In this document: one piece after another, positions 23,833 through 36,300 of the stretch
Position numbering within the stretch: position 1 is the first letter of the stretch
Layout of the letters: the number at the start of each line of letters is the position of its first letter
Assembly: GCF_020080835.1 (NCBI RefSeq)
Contig: NC_058160.1
Coordinates: forward strand, 27,949,152 to 28,013,151
Length of the DNA stretch: 64,000 nucleotides
DNA from: Cotesia glomerata
Lineage: Eukaryota > Arthropoda > Insecta > Hymenoptera > Braconidae
Direction: 5' to 3'
Program-made: the position numbers and the translations under genes
Notes under the pieces: model-generated
Told to the model about the DNA's origin: nothing
The model's database searches: none
Seen by the model: the letters and a program-made list of their open reading frames with translations, nothing else

Positions 23833-25900
23833 TAGTAAATTAAATTTTTTGTTGATAATTAGATTTCTATCCAAACCTATTAGCTGCTTTTTAATAATTC
23901 TGTCTTATAAGTAATATAAACTAAAGTAAAGATTAACCAAAAAATTAAATCAATTTAATTGATTTAATTTTTGGCCCGGAGATAAGACAGTTTTACGCGC
24001 GAACTCTACCTATTTATTTATCATTTTGTTATTTTTTTTCAGTGATTAAATTTAAAAATAAAAGAATCAATTTACGAAGGACTATTATTAACATACTCCT
24101 GCCAAGTTTAATGATTTTTTATTCAAAAATTACTTGGTCAAAAAGCGTCTCAGTATTTTGTCCAAAATTTGAATATTATCTCTGTCCTACATGTTCTTAA
24201 TAAATTTTGCACTTGAATTTGTTTTATTTTATCAAAAAAAAATAATTTTTTATTTAGTGTAAAGACAATTATTTTAGTTGAAGCCAAATTTTATTTGAAC
24301 TAAACATTAAAATTTACTTAGATTATAAATTTGACATTAAATTAAAAAATACTCGCTATTTTATTCTACAATAATTTCATCTCCGAAACAAGGTGAGCCA
24401 ACTATGTAAAACAAAAAGTGAAGATTGAAGATGGTTAAGCAGAAAAGGGTTCTCTTCTCGGTATAAGTATGACATCTAGCAAAGTAGCAGTCACTAACGA
24501 GCTGGCTGGTGTGCATTCAACCATCCCAAGCCCAAGTAACCTCCTGAGCAGAGAATCCCTTTGGGTAGTTATGCTTGTACTTGTACTTCTGTGTGTGACA
24601 TACAGCACAGATGAGGAATTTCGACGTGGAAGTTGAGGTTGTGTTGCCTCTACATATAAATATATATGTACATATACATAAACCTGGTGAGTAGCTTCAT
24701 CCAAACAGACGCTACGCTGACAACTTTGTTAGCGACGCGCGATAGAAGATAGAGCCTCCGGGTCCACGTCGTGTGCCGGCGATCATTTAATCGGTTCCGG
24801 CTCTAATTTACTCTGTACTCTCCAATATAAAGTAACTGTCTCTATTTAATTTTTTTTTTTTTAATATTTAATTTAATAACTTAAAAAAAAATTACTGATT
24901 TTTTAAATCAGTCTGAGTCTAATGTGCATTTTTATTATTGATTTTTTATTTTAAAATGAGAAGAATCGAATAGAGCAGAGCCGGTAATTAACGATTCATC
25001 GAACGATCATTCAATGGAGGCTTATCTGTAGATAAATATCTGAGCGGAGATGAATAGACAATGGCGGACTATTGGCTGCGACAAGTCCTAAAGGTGCCGC
25101 CGATGTAATGTGTGTTTCTTGAGAGTAAGGAGTACAGTCTAGGTAATTTTTCATAACCAGTACCAACAAAAGGACATTACGGAGATATTATCAGTATTGC
25201 TAAATATTCCTGGCATTGAATTAAATTATTTATTTATTTTTTTTATAAAATAAAAACGAGAAAAAAAATTGTACAACGGGAAGTGCGTTACGCATTTAAT
25301 TTGAAAGTTTTAATATAGAGATCGAGATTGAGATAAAGGTACAACAAGTCCCCTTATTGCCAATCTACCGATCTAATCGACTGTAACCGAATGATAATTT
25401 TTTTTAATGGACAATTAGAGTAACTAATAGACTACTATGCCAACAGAAAATAACTCGGTCAGCGAACTAGTGGGCGTGTAAGTGGTAAACGCCTTTGATT
25501 TATATTTATTAGATATTAGATAAATATTTATTTTTTGTTTTAACTTATAACAATAATATGAGAAAGCGATTTAAATTTCATTTCACAAGTTGATTTTCTC
25601 TGACACTTGAATGTTTTATTTTCTAGTCTTAGTACAATAACAGTAACAATAACAACCGTATTGCACGAAGTACTCAAAATTTACATTTATATAGTCTGTC
25701 AGTTGCTGGAGGGAAATCCCTATGTTTACCTACCCAACGATCTGAGGTATAACCCAAAGCCACTTGTAATTTTAGATAACACCTTCAGGTTATTTTCCCC
25801 CTTTTTATTTCTGTTTATTTTCGCTAGGCTTTGTGTGGAAGCATTAAACTGCGAGCAATAAAATATCAGGCGTTTCCGGGAGAATTTTTGTTAATTTTTA
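23833..25900. other. Non-coding stretch
   Basis: No gene is seen. Around 23945-23972 the sequence ATTAAATCAATTTAATTGAT is nearly palindromic. 24430-24790 is GC-richer, with a minus-strand frame of 89 codons that is low in information. 24840-24960 and 25200-25270 are AT-rich blocks. Confidence 0.5.
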
Positions 25901-25906
25901 CTTATT

Positions 25907-26030
25907 AAAATTCTGGTTTAAGACTAAGAGATACGGTAACATTGATAAGGACTTTAATTAGTAAAAAATGAAATTTCCTACAAATAAATTTTTTATTTAT
26001 TTTTTCGTATCTTCAATATTTAACTCAGAA
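25907..26030 (+). repeat. Palindrome-centred dispersed repeat, copy 3
   Basis: It carries AATTCTGGTTTAAGACTAAG, GAGATACGGTAACATTGATA and a terminal TTTTTCGTATCTTCAATATT. Spacing and order match copy 4, which begins about 191 bp downstream in the same orientation, so the two form a diverged tandem pair. Confidence 0.65.
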
Positions 26031-26097
26031 ATAAATTTCAAATTTTTGTTATGATATTTTTATTTCATTTAAAAATTGTCTTTTGATTTTAGAATTT

Positions 26098-26220
26098 AAA
26101 TTCTGGCTTAAGGGTAAGAGATCCGGTAAAATTGATAAGAATTTACTTTATAAAAAATTAAATTTTCCACAAAAAAGGTTTTTTTATCATTTTTTCGTAT
26201 CTTCAATATTTTATTGAGAA
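26098..26220 (+). repeat. Palindrome-centred dispersed repeat, copy 4
   Basis: It carries AAATTCTGGCTTAAGGGTAA, GAGATCCGGTAAAATTGATA, AATTAAATTTTCCACAAAAA and TTTTTCGTATCTTCAATATT. It is the clearest plus-strand copy and a good reference for searching the family. Confidence 0.7.
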
Positions 26221-28180
26221 TTAGAATTTAAAACTCTGCAAAACTTTTATCCTTACGATAAATTTTTTAATCTAAGAAGTTAAGAATAAAATAATAATTA
26301 ACTGCGAAATAGCAGCAGCTGTTCCTGCGTAGGGAGAGCACGTGTTACGTATTTTACATTAGTAGCAGTAATTATCATGCTCAACAAGTGAAGTATTATT
26401 AATGTGTGTATAATAGTAAAGCACAGAAAGTAAAGCGTTTAAGAGGATTAGTCAGTGGAATTTTTACGACATCACGTCTTTTATTTAGCCAAGCTCGATG
26501 AAAGAAATGACGACTGACCGCATGTACTTAGATTAAATTTGTTTTCTCTTTTGCGGGCACGCCTTTACCACACACGCCTGTAATGTATACACACGAGGAA
26601 GAATTTAAGCGACACAGATTGCTGTAAAGTGGAATTTGCGGTAAAGGGACAACTGATTCAGGCACCAGCCATCAAACGTTGCCAACAATTCCGTTTCTGT
26701 TTTAGTCTTAGAATAAGATTCTAAGACCGGCAAGGTCTCATTACCCTTACTTTACTTTAGTTTACCTCACCAACTTAAATAAAACCTTACTTGTGCACTC
26801 ACAAACCGAGCTCATTACCTTCGATACCACAAACAGGGCAAAATCTACTCGGAAAAATTTACTCTTTATATTTTAGTGTTGTCTTTATCGTTTAGGTTAC
26901 GCAGTTCTATCAGCTAATTAAAAAATAAAATAATAATAATTATATTAATGAGATTTATGATAAGAATCAATTTATGTTTCGTAACGCCCTACAGGGACAT
27001 GTAACTCTTCAGAAAAAAAATCCGCAGTTATTAAAAAAAAAAAAACATAAGAAGTTGCATAAAATGTAAAAGAGGAATAATTAATCTCAACTACAGGATA
27101 ATATTAATTAACATTCACAAAGTAAAGGCTTAAACCACAATTCGGATATAAGAAAGTGAGCGTGTTTGATTTATTACTCTTGATACTTTTATTGCAGCGA
27201 TAGTTGTAAACATTTAACGATTCGTGTTGACAATTTGATAGCCGAGAACCAAGGTGGTTATCTTTGGAAAAAAATTCTTCTAAAACAATTAAAAATTACA
27301 GCGCTTAACGTCCAAGTTGTGCGTAATAGCAATAGTTTCGCATTAAATACCCAACGGTTAGAGAAAACATGCCCTCTTACTCCTGTATCTTACATCTATA
27401 CTAGTAGCTACTCTGATTACCGCGTCCGCGGCTCGCGATTGTAACACAGGAGCGTCGAAAAATCGTAATTGGATCGAGTACGAGCGCGTTGTACGAGTAA
27501 TTACGCGTAAGTGCCCTTACCCGCCGCCCATTCCGGTGTTTGTACATAACATACGTTCAACTTTATCGAGTATACAGTAATAGCAATATATAATAAGAAT
27601 AATAAGAGCAGCTTAACTAAAAGTTGCGTATATTCGAGATTCGAGCAGAGCCAATACGTCCATAATACGCGATACGATTTAGATTGCTACAAGCATAAGT
27701 TAAGTATAAGCGCTTACTATTACGGTAAGTGAACGCAAGCACTATTGTATCAACGCTGATATGTTATGTTTAGTTATGTTATGTTATGTTATATATCTAT
27801 ATAATATCACCATATGTGTGTGATTATGTGTATATGATATGAGTATCAGTATGAGTGTGTGGTAAACAACTAAAGCATAGAGCGGAGTCGTGTAGGCCTT
27901 AGGCACGCGCGTTCTTACCTACTCGGTAATGGCTTATTTCCTTGTTTGTCAATCCCAGGATAATCTTACCGGCTACGTACTATATGATACACACTACACA
28001 CTCGAAAGCATATACTCGTGCATTAGTCCTCGCTCCATTGTCATTGTTTACCCACATATATATTTCATAAGGCTACCAACCGGCCCTTCGAGGGCTTCTG
28101 ATTTACTGGCTGGGGACTGAGTACTTTATTTATTGCTGATACTGATATATTTTCAAAGAGAAAAATTATTTTTTATTACT
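26221..28180. other. Non-coding stretch
   Basis: No gene is seen. A perfect 10-bp hairpin lies at 26705-26727. 27230-27540 is GC-richer. TTATG repeats lie at about 27773-27790. A poly-A run lies at about 27034-27046. Frames of 60-70 codons are unremarkable. Confidence 0.5.
26705..26727. repeat. Perfect short hairpin
   Basis: GTCTTAGAAT, a 3-nt AAG spacer and ATTCTAAGAC make a perfect 10-bp stem. No T-run follows it and no gene is adjacent, so a terminator reading has no support. Function unknown. Confidence 0.45.
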
Positions 28181-28181
28181 A

Positions 28182-28877
28182 CACCGAAAGAACAAGATGA
28201 CACTGTATATCATCCCAGATTAAACTCAGTGATATCTGTGGTGAAAAAAAAATTTCAGATAGCTAGAAAAATCCAGATTATACTGCGTGATATCTGGATT
28301 ATACTCATTATAATCTAGATTATAATACTCATTGTAATCTAAATTATACCCCCATGAAAAAAAAATATAAAACAAATATATGTCGAAATACATAAAAAAT
28401 ATATTTTAAATATATTAAAAATCTATAAAACATATATAAATATACATAAATTATGTATAGTAAATATATTTTTAATAGCTAACTTTTGGCCGATTTTCAC
28501 ACATATTTTATATATTTTAAATATATTTTAGATATATTCAAAATATATTTTTTTTATATTTTTAGCTATATATTTTTTATGTATTTTAAGATATATCTTG
28601 AATATATCTAAAATATATAAAATATATATGAAAATCGGCCAAAAGTTAGTTATTAAAAATATATTTACTATACATATTTTTTATATATTTATATATTTTT
28701 TATAGATTTTATTATATTTAAAATATATTTTTTTATATGTTAAAATACATTTTTTTTATATTTTTTTTTCATGGGGGAATACTCATTGTAATCTGGATTA
28801 TACTAGCTACTATCTAAAATTTGTTTTCACTCAGTATAATCTGAGATGATATCCAGTGTCATCTTGTTCTTTCCGTG
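28182..28877. mobile_element. Outer MITE (CACCGAAAGAACAAGATGACAC) interrupted by a second MITE
   Basis: The left end reads CACCGAAAGAACAAGATGAC and the right end read inward is CACGGAAAGAACAAGATGAC. TA flanks both sides (28180-28181 and 28878-28879). Arms continue as ACTGTATATCATCCCAGATT against ACTGGATATCATCTCAGATT, then variants of 'TAATCTGGATTATACTCAT'. Near the middle a 24-bp unit of that sequence is tandemly repeated. The element is split at 28349-28777 by a different palindromic element. Without the insertion it would be about 265 bp. No coding capacity. Confidence 0.75.
28349..28777. mobile_element. Inner MITE, CCCCCATGAAAAAA family, copy 1
   Basis: It begins CCCCCATGAAAAAAAAATAT and ends in a T-run followed by CATGGGGG. 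The interior is an extended palindrome of TATAT/AAATATAT variants, with a conserved pair of blocks: AACTTTTGGCCGATTTTCA (left of centre) and its complement GAAAATCGGCCAAAAGTTAG (right of centre). About 429 bp. It sits inside the tandem 24-bp units of the outer MITE, so it inserted after that element. A shorter relative lies at 33049-33336. Confidence 0.8.
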
Positions 28878-28879
28878 TA

Positions 28880-29589
28880 CCCGTTAGAAAAATTTTTTTT
28901 AGAAAATATTAATCTTGAATCAAGTTAATTTTTAGTAATGTAATCAATAATAATTTTTTTGACAAACAAAATCTAATGAATCTCTAAAATATGGAAATTT
29001 TATATTGATTTTAATACTGACAAGTTTCGATTTTTTGAATCGTTAAAAAAATGATCTAAAATAAATGAAAAATTAAAAACTGCGGTTGCGCAAAAACAAA
29101 TTTAATTATACTGTATTAAAAAAAAAACCGGTGAAGAAAGTGTATGAACTCTTTGAGTTAGCACAGTGGCATTGACTCTCTAATTACGTTCTCAAGTGTA
29201 CGTAATAGTGCTTACTAACGCAGCTTCACTAAAAGTATCTCATACTTTTAAATTTTTCCTCTAGGTTTTACCGTCTACATCCTCTACTTTTAATTCTTTT
29301 TGCTTTTGCTCTTCTGCTCAATCTTTTCGTTTTAATTTTTTCAACCAGCGAGCTAATATAATATAAGTATAATATTTGAGGCGGTCAATCGAACCGAAAA
29401 ACTTGGCTATTTTAACCGGATCCTCGGTTCGATGCCCGATGAAGTAACGGGTTCTCGTTAAATTTCGGTCGAGTGACTAGAAATATTTTCAATAAAAAAG
29501 TTATCCAAAATAATTAATTGCCGAAATTTATAATAATTTTGCGTTTAATAATTTGTTACAATAATCAACATAAATTGCTATGACCATTA

Positions 29590-29641
<52 letters not shown>

Positions 29642-32600
29642 CTTTATGGAAGTTATAACCAATAAATAACGAGTTAAAAAAAAACACATCACACCATTTA
29701 AATCGATATAATTGTATTTACTTACAATAAATATTTCCGAGTACACCCACGTGGTGTTAGAACCCAGAGCACATTTCTCTTATACACACGTAAATACTCA
29801 CACTTAATTATATACTTGACTGCCAGAACTGCCAGCTACTGCGGGCGAGGCTCGAGTGAGCGATAGTTTTCTGCTTACCACCTATTCTATTCTATTCTAC
29901 TGCTATTCATACAACTCACCCATAGATAAAATATATAGACACAGAGATGGAGATATAGATGTATATGGATGTGTATTTTGTAATTGAGTATCAGTGTAGT
30001 TAGTTATAACAGCAACAGCAACAGCGGTGTTAAGGTATAAGTTTGCCCTGCACATTATTACTTAAATGCAAATTAAATGAAATCCAATACCCGACTCGCC
30101 ACTATATTCCCCGCTCGACACTACATCAGTAGCTCAGCCGGAGTATTCAATCACCCCGGGTTTAATTTATCAAGGTTTATCTACTGTGACGATCTCTTTA
30201 ATAAATGTTATTAAGCTTGTGGAGTAAATTTATTAAGCTGAGTACACAAACATCAAGTGAAGAAAAGTTATATCAGGGTGAAGGGATAACGATTTTTTAT
30301 GTAAGGTAGACTGACGATAAAAAAATTGATTTAAGTAAAAAAAATATAGAAATCTGCACGAATTAACTTAAAGTTGCAAATTTATTAAGTGAAAATTTTA
30401 AATTAAATGTTGGAAAATGAATTTTTTATTTCAATTTTTACATTAAAAATTATTGGATTAATTTTTAAAATAATGGGATAAAAATAAAATAAAATAAATC
30501 ATTGCTAGAATTAAAAAAATTTGAAATTTAAAAATAAATAAAAGTAATTTTTAAAATAGAAAAAAATTTTCTTCAAGATAAATTTTGATCTCAAAAATAA
30601 AAATGCTTAAAATAAAATTTTATGAATATCCAAAGCACTGTTTAATTTAAAATTATCCACCCTTCCTAGCAACAAAAGTATTTTTCAGTTCATCCGAACG
30701 TTTATATCTCTAACTCGATTAATTAAAATAAGACTGCAAATCGGATTCCGGCAATAACTCTGAAGATAACGGCGGTAAAAAGATGTTTTACAAGGATATC
30801 TTGCCTCCGGAGCGGAATTAACCGAACGAACGAATTTCCCCGTTTTATTTTAATCTCACGCTAATAACTTACCGGCGTTTTTGGCTCGAAAGTATTCTCA
30901 AAAAATAAAACTAAAGCTGTATGTATATATATATATATAAGTTTCCTTAACTCGTTCGGCGATCCTCATGAGGTTTTGTTTACTGCAGTCTGACGGAATT
31001 TAAACGACAATCCACTTAAAACACTTAGCAGCAGTACGCGGGCTTAGCAGCAGTACAGTTAGGCTGTAGACCGATGCAAATTATGGTACACTCACATACT
31101 CAATCCTCGTGTCTTCTCTTTCCTCTTTTTATCTTCTCAGTTCTTCTTCAAGAACTCTTTCTTTAATTTCATTAGCACTTTCTCGAACTCGTTTGAATTA
31201 ACATGACAGAAACGCTGTTAAAACATTTCAAACTCAATAAAATCCTTTAAAAATTCATTATCTCATGTTAAACACTATCGAGTGATCAATATACGGCTCC
31301 AACATCTGCCTACTTGGCCCACAATTAGAAAATCACTCAATGGGATTAACAAATAAAACTACTCATTGGTTTTTTTTTATTTTTATTTGACTGTATATAT
31401 GTATATACTCGACTCATTGCGAGAAAGAGGTTAAAAGACAGCTCATGTTCGAGCAGTTATGTGCAAGAAAATCCTCAGAAAGCTAATTATGCATGTCGAT
31501 ACGTGGCTAATGACCGTGCAATTTAATGCTTACCGGCGGCGCACGGCGTTACATCGTGGATATTAATTTATCGGTGGACGACTCCGGGAATTCCGAGAGG
31601 ACGGCACAGTTTTCGTTCCTCGGTACGTGATTCTCAAAGAAGATTCTTCTTCAGTGATGCATTTTATTACGGTAGGATACGTCATACTCTCAGCTTCTAC
31701 TTTCAGCCTGGAGTAGTTTAGAGGCTGGATTGCCCAGTAAAATGTAAAATATCACACACGTAGTAACGCTAAAAGTGCGACCAAGGCGATCGATGATCAT
31801 AACATGTCTCATCATGAGATGTGGCCACCGGGCAACTCTTATATTCTCTTACTGGCCCTTATTATTACTATATACCCGAAAAGTCAGCCAACTACTTCCA
31901 CAACCATCAATTATTTGGTAATTGAACCTCATTTAATATTACTTACATGCAATCCAAAGTATTCATTCGTTAATTTTATTCACGAAAATAAATAATAATA
32001 GTAATAATAAATACAACAACAACAGTTAAAAATTATTTTTTTTTTCATTTTATATTAAAAGAATAATGATGATAAAAATTTAGAGTATCATGACTCAGTA
32101 TGATAAAATTACGAAATTATAAACAAATTGATGGGCCAAAATAATATTTTTTCACACGTCAAGTAAAGTGTCCGGTGATCAAGTGGCTCATCGCGGACAT
32201 TACTTTAAATTGAATGGGTGATTCAACTTTTAATTTATATTTATATTTATATTTATGTTTATGTCCATGTGTATAAAGTGTATAAAGTTTTTATGACTGT
32301 ATGAGTGGGCCGCGAAGACGGATATATACTTAAAAATAACCCGCGTAATATGTTAGTACGTAAAGAGCTGATGAAAATGGTCCGATAAGTGTGGTGGACG
32401 GGTTTCGGAAATTGATTGTAAGTTTGTCGATACCGTAATTTGTATTCCAAAGACGAGTCGTTTCGCTCGTGGTAATCGCAGTTAATAGCAGCCAATAAAA
32501 CCAGTCTTTATATTAATATACACTTTGAAGTCATGTTTAACGTTGTCAAGAAAAAGTTTCCTGTGAAAAAGGTAAAAATTCCATCATCTGGCATCCGGTT

Positions 32601-33045
32601 CAGAAGCTAAACTTTATATTTGTTGTATTATATTTCCAGTAAGACGATATGAGAATCCCTCGTGTTTCAATATCAGATCCGAAAAGCTTGTTTTTGTTGA
32701 TATTATCCTCATTTTTACTTATCGATAAGCGTTTTATTATCAGTATTAATCACACAGATGCTGCATAATGGTGTCCAAGTGTGTCATGTTATTGCAATCC
32801 ATCTGGTACTCGCCCGAAAGCTGCTATCGCGATATGAAGGCGAGACCACACGCTGTCTGCAATACGTGATCCGAATAATATCTCTGAGCCTTCGACGCCA
32901 ACCGATGATCGATTACTAATTGCTTCCTGTATCGCGAGTTATAAACGAATCAATGAATTTTTAAAAATAACTGAATGATAATTATTTAATCAGCGATCCT
33001 GATATTTCTATTTATTCTTCCTTTTTTTATCTTCTGATTTATTAA
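28880..33045. other. Non-coding stretch
   Basis: No gene is seen. It holds a (TTA)n microsatellite (29592-29641), a strongly AT-rich block at 30290-30640 and (TA)n at about 30925-30939. GC-richer sequence at 31480-31640 carries several short homeodomain-like TAAT motifs. A 63-codon frame at 31804 is unremarkable. Around 29400-29460 a short sequence resembles a tRNA B box but lacks a foldable tRNA. Confidence 0.5.
29592..29641 (+). repeat. (TTA)n microsatellite
   Basis: About 17 uninterrupted TTA/ATT units. The minus-strand frame over it is a poly-isoleucine artefact. Confidence 0.9.
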
Positions 33046-33048
33046 GTC

Positions 33049-33336
33049 CCCCCATGAAAAAAAAATATATATATATTTTAAATATATTAGAAATCTATAA
33101 AAAACATATATAAATTATGTATAGTAAATATATTTTTAATAACTAACTTTTGGCTGATTTTCATATATATTTTATATATTTCAAATATATTTTAGATATT
33201 TTTTATGTATTTTGAAATATATCTAAAATATATTTAAAATATATATGAAAATCAGCCAAAAGTTAGTTATTAAAAATATATTTACTATGCATATTTTTTA
33301 TATATTTCAACATATATTTTTTTTTTTTCATGGGGG
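33049..33336. mobile_element. MITE, CCCCCATGAAAAAA family, copy 2
   Basis: It begins CCCCCATGAAAAAAAAATAT and ends in a T-run and CATGGGGG, and is about 288 bp. It shares with the 28.35 kb copy the internal pair AACTAACTTTTGGCTGATTT and its complement, with TAGTAAATATATTTTTAATA beside it. It is about 140 bp shorter because several TATAT-type internal units are missing. Nearly the whole element can fold into one hairpin. Confidence 0.85.
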
Positions 33337-36300
33337 TCTTATATTTTTTTTCTCATATTTAAATAAATTTCTAATCTCAGAATTTTTCTGGTGTATTGTA
33401 AGTTATAAGGTCGAGAGTTAATAACATCCCGGTCATTGTCCGAGGGGAAAATTGTCCAATCGGATTGTCACCGAGTACGAGTGGTTTTACAAAGTCAGGA
33501 TAGTTAGAAAGCGTGCTTGAGCTAAAGATATACAAGTTATAAGTTATAATATTATGTTGACCAGGCAAACACTTGAGAAACATGCTAAGCTGCACGTGGA
33601 ATACTCGAGCACAGGATCGACGTCGATGGGTTTTGCTTGTATGTTCCTCATCTTCATACTCAAACCGATGTAACATACTAATGAAGATGATGTATGTGAA
33701 GATGGCGATGGCACTCATCTCAGGGAGACAGCCGAGACACTTGAAGGTGAAAAATACGCAGCAAGGTCGAGACGCGGGACTTCACCCCGGAAGTTGAGGT
33801 TAAATCTGCTCTGAGCACACACACACATCGGTTTATTTATAACTACAACGGGATTTTTTTCTCGCGGCTTCAGCATTGTGTTGGATTGTATATATAGTAC
33901 GATAAGGATGAGAATAAAAAGGCTAGGTCACACCTACGCCGTCTCTCGTAAGTCCGACCAAACTTGAGTTTCAAGGCCGCGTAGGTTGTCTGGCGCTTGG
34001 AAATATTTTTACGGTACTGACTTTTATATATTTATGTGTAGAAAATCCAGACTGAATTTTTAATTAATTAAAAATTGAAATTTCACTCCTGAGGAATTAA
34101 TTCAGTAAAAAATTATCCTTTCCGCAAATTTTTTAAAGTGTAATTTATTAAAAGTTAGTAATTGATTAAAATGATTTTATAATTTTATGAGTTAGGAGTT
34201 TTAAAGATAATGATAATTATTATTATAAATAAAGAGGCTGGCTCACATTTCACATTATGGGTGATAAAAACCGAATAAACGGGAACGAGAGCAGACTTAT
34301 TATATTGAGAGTGAAAAATAAAATAAATTGATTTGGCGTTAAAAATTGCGTGTAAGTGTATTATTATATTATTATGATCCGGCGATGGTACTTCCACGGG
34401 AGCATTTATTAGCAATCCAGTAGTTTTATCTTTTGCGGTCATGCAAATTGATTATTCGGACGCATGAATTGTAATCAAAATCAGAAGTACCTGTCGGATT
34501 AAAACCAGCTCGCTAAGATAATACAAGAAGAAGAAATAAAAATATATAATATAAAAAGAGAAAGGATATGGATAAGAGTTTGGTTGTTGGACAGCCGATT
34601 GGTAAACGACTCCCTTGGGGATAATTAATTACATTAAACGTCATGCATCAACACTGTTGCTTTATTAGGCAGTCGCTTTTTTACTTAAAAAATTTTTTTT
34701 ACTTTATTTTATACGAAAAATTTCTACGAAGAAAAGTCTTTTTTAATTCAATAAAATTTTGCATATTTTTAAGTATGCTAAGGTAAAATTCATTCGGTAT
34801 AAATTTATAACCAAGAATGTAAGTAGTTATTACCGCGTTGATTACTCGGAAGTGAATGAAAATACAAAAAGGCCTGGTATTATCGGGGAGTTAATGATTT
34901 CTGTGTCACGTCTCTCGTATCAGGTGCGAGAGTTGTTGGATAACATCAGAATAAATGTGAATATAAATATAAATACATCTACATCAGCATTAATATTTGT
35001 AAAAAAAAAAACAATAAATAAATAATGGAAGGAAAAGTTAAGAGAAATGAACACCGGGCGTTGGTATGTATTATGTTAATCACTTTTTGTCGTTAATCCT
35101 CTACTCTTTGCAAGATGTTCCATCAACATGAGTTTCTTCCATTAAAAATATTCATCTCAAATATAAAAAATATATTTTTAAAATAAATAAATAATATAAG
35201 AATTAAGACGATCGGCTGCCCAATTTCAAAACACAGTAACTGACAATTTTAAGATTTAAAAAAATTTTTCTTGTTAAAAAAAAGTTTGCGCGCCTAATTG
35301 ATAAAAAATTTGATTTATAAATAGAAAATACTTGAATATAAATATTAAAAAAAAAAAATACTTGAAATTAAGGTCTAAAAGTTATAAAAAATGCAGCAAT
35401 ACTAAAAAAAATCAGGTATAAAAATTTTGCAGTCACTTTATTTTTAAATTTGGCAGCCGCGATGACATTTAAAATTTTGGATTTTATTTTTTATTATTTT
35501 TATTATTAAAGATATTTATTGACATATTTAAATTTGTACATCAGTTCTTGCAATTGCATGATTGTAAGTGCTATTGTAATTAAATGTATAATACGTTTAC
35601 AATTCCTCGAGAGTTGTGCTTAATTGTATCAAATATTGTTTGTTATTATAAATTTATATAATTTTTACATGTTTAGTTATTGTTTTATTTTTCAGGTAAA
35701 AAATTTTTATTAAAAAACACAAGCCTCTGAATTAATTGTATCCTAGCGGAGAACAGTAGAACTAATCATACTCTACCTATCCGACCAGTTTCACTTCCCA
35801 ATTGTTTACCTATACTACTAGCGTAAAAATTCCTCCCATTCCATTCGTCCGAATACAAAGTAATACCGTAGGACAATATAGAATACTACTTGGAGCTTCC
35901 GGATGAACGGGCAAGTCCTCGTCCGTTCTTTTATCAACAAAGAACAAAACTAAAACAAAACCGAGTGAGAGCGAGTGAGCGACGGCATAAACAGTAGTGG
36001 TTTTCATTAATTTTATTGCCTCGTAAACTTGTCGTTCACGTACAGTATTATAGTGTATATAGTATAGAAGAGAAGTGCTTGAGTTGAGTTGAGTTGAGCA
36101 GAAACTTAAACTTCCATCTCTACTCGCATGGTATACTGTATGTGTATGTAATATCGGGTTTACGTGTAGTTGGTGGATGTTGATGTTGATGATTTTCTCC
36201 TTGTCGCTCCTAAGGCATCGGATATCCACGTATTTATATATTATATATACAGCACAGCCCACTCTCATTGGAGATCTTTGGTCGTTGGTGATCGATAGCG

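Noticed and set aside
26705..26727. Intrinsic transcription terminator
   Set aside because: A perfect hairpin without a following T-run and without a gene upstream, in eukaryotic sequence.
29400..29460. Possible third tRNA from the B-box-like GGTTCGATGCC
   Set aside because: No matching D arm, acceptor or anticodon arm can be folded around it.
29528..29746. 72-codon minus-strand frame with poly-isoleucine
   Set aside because: The isoleucine run is the (TTA)n microsatellite.
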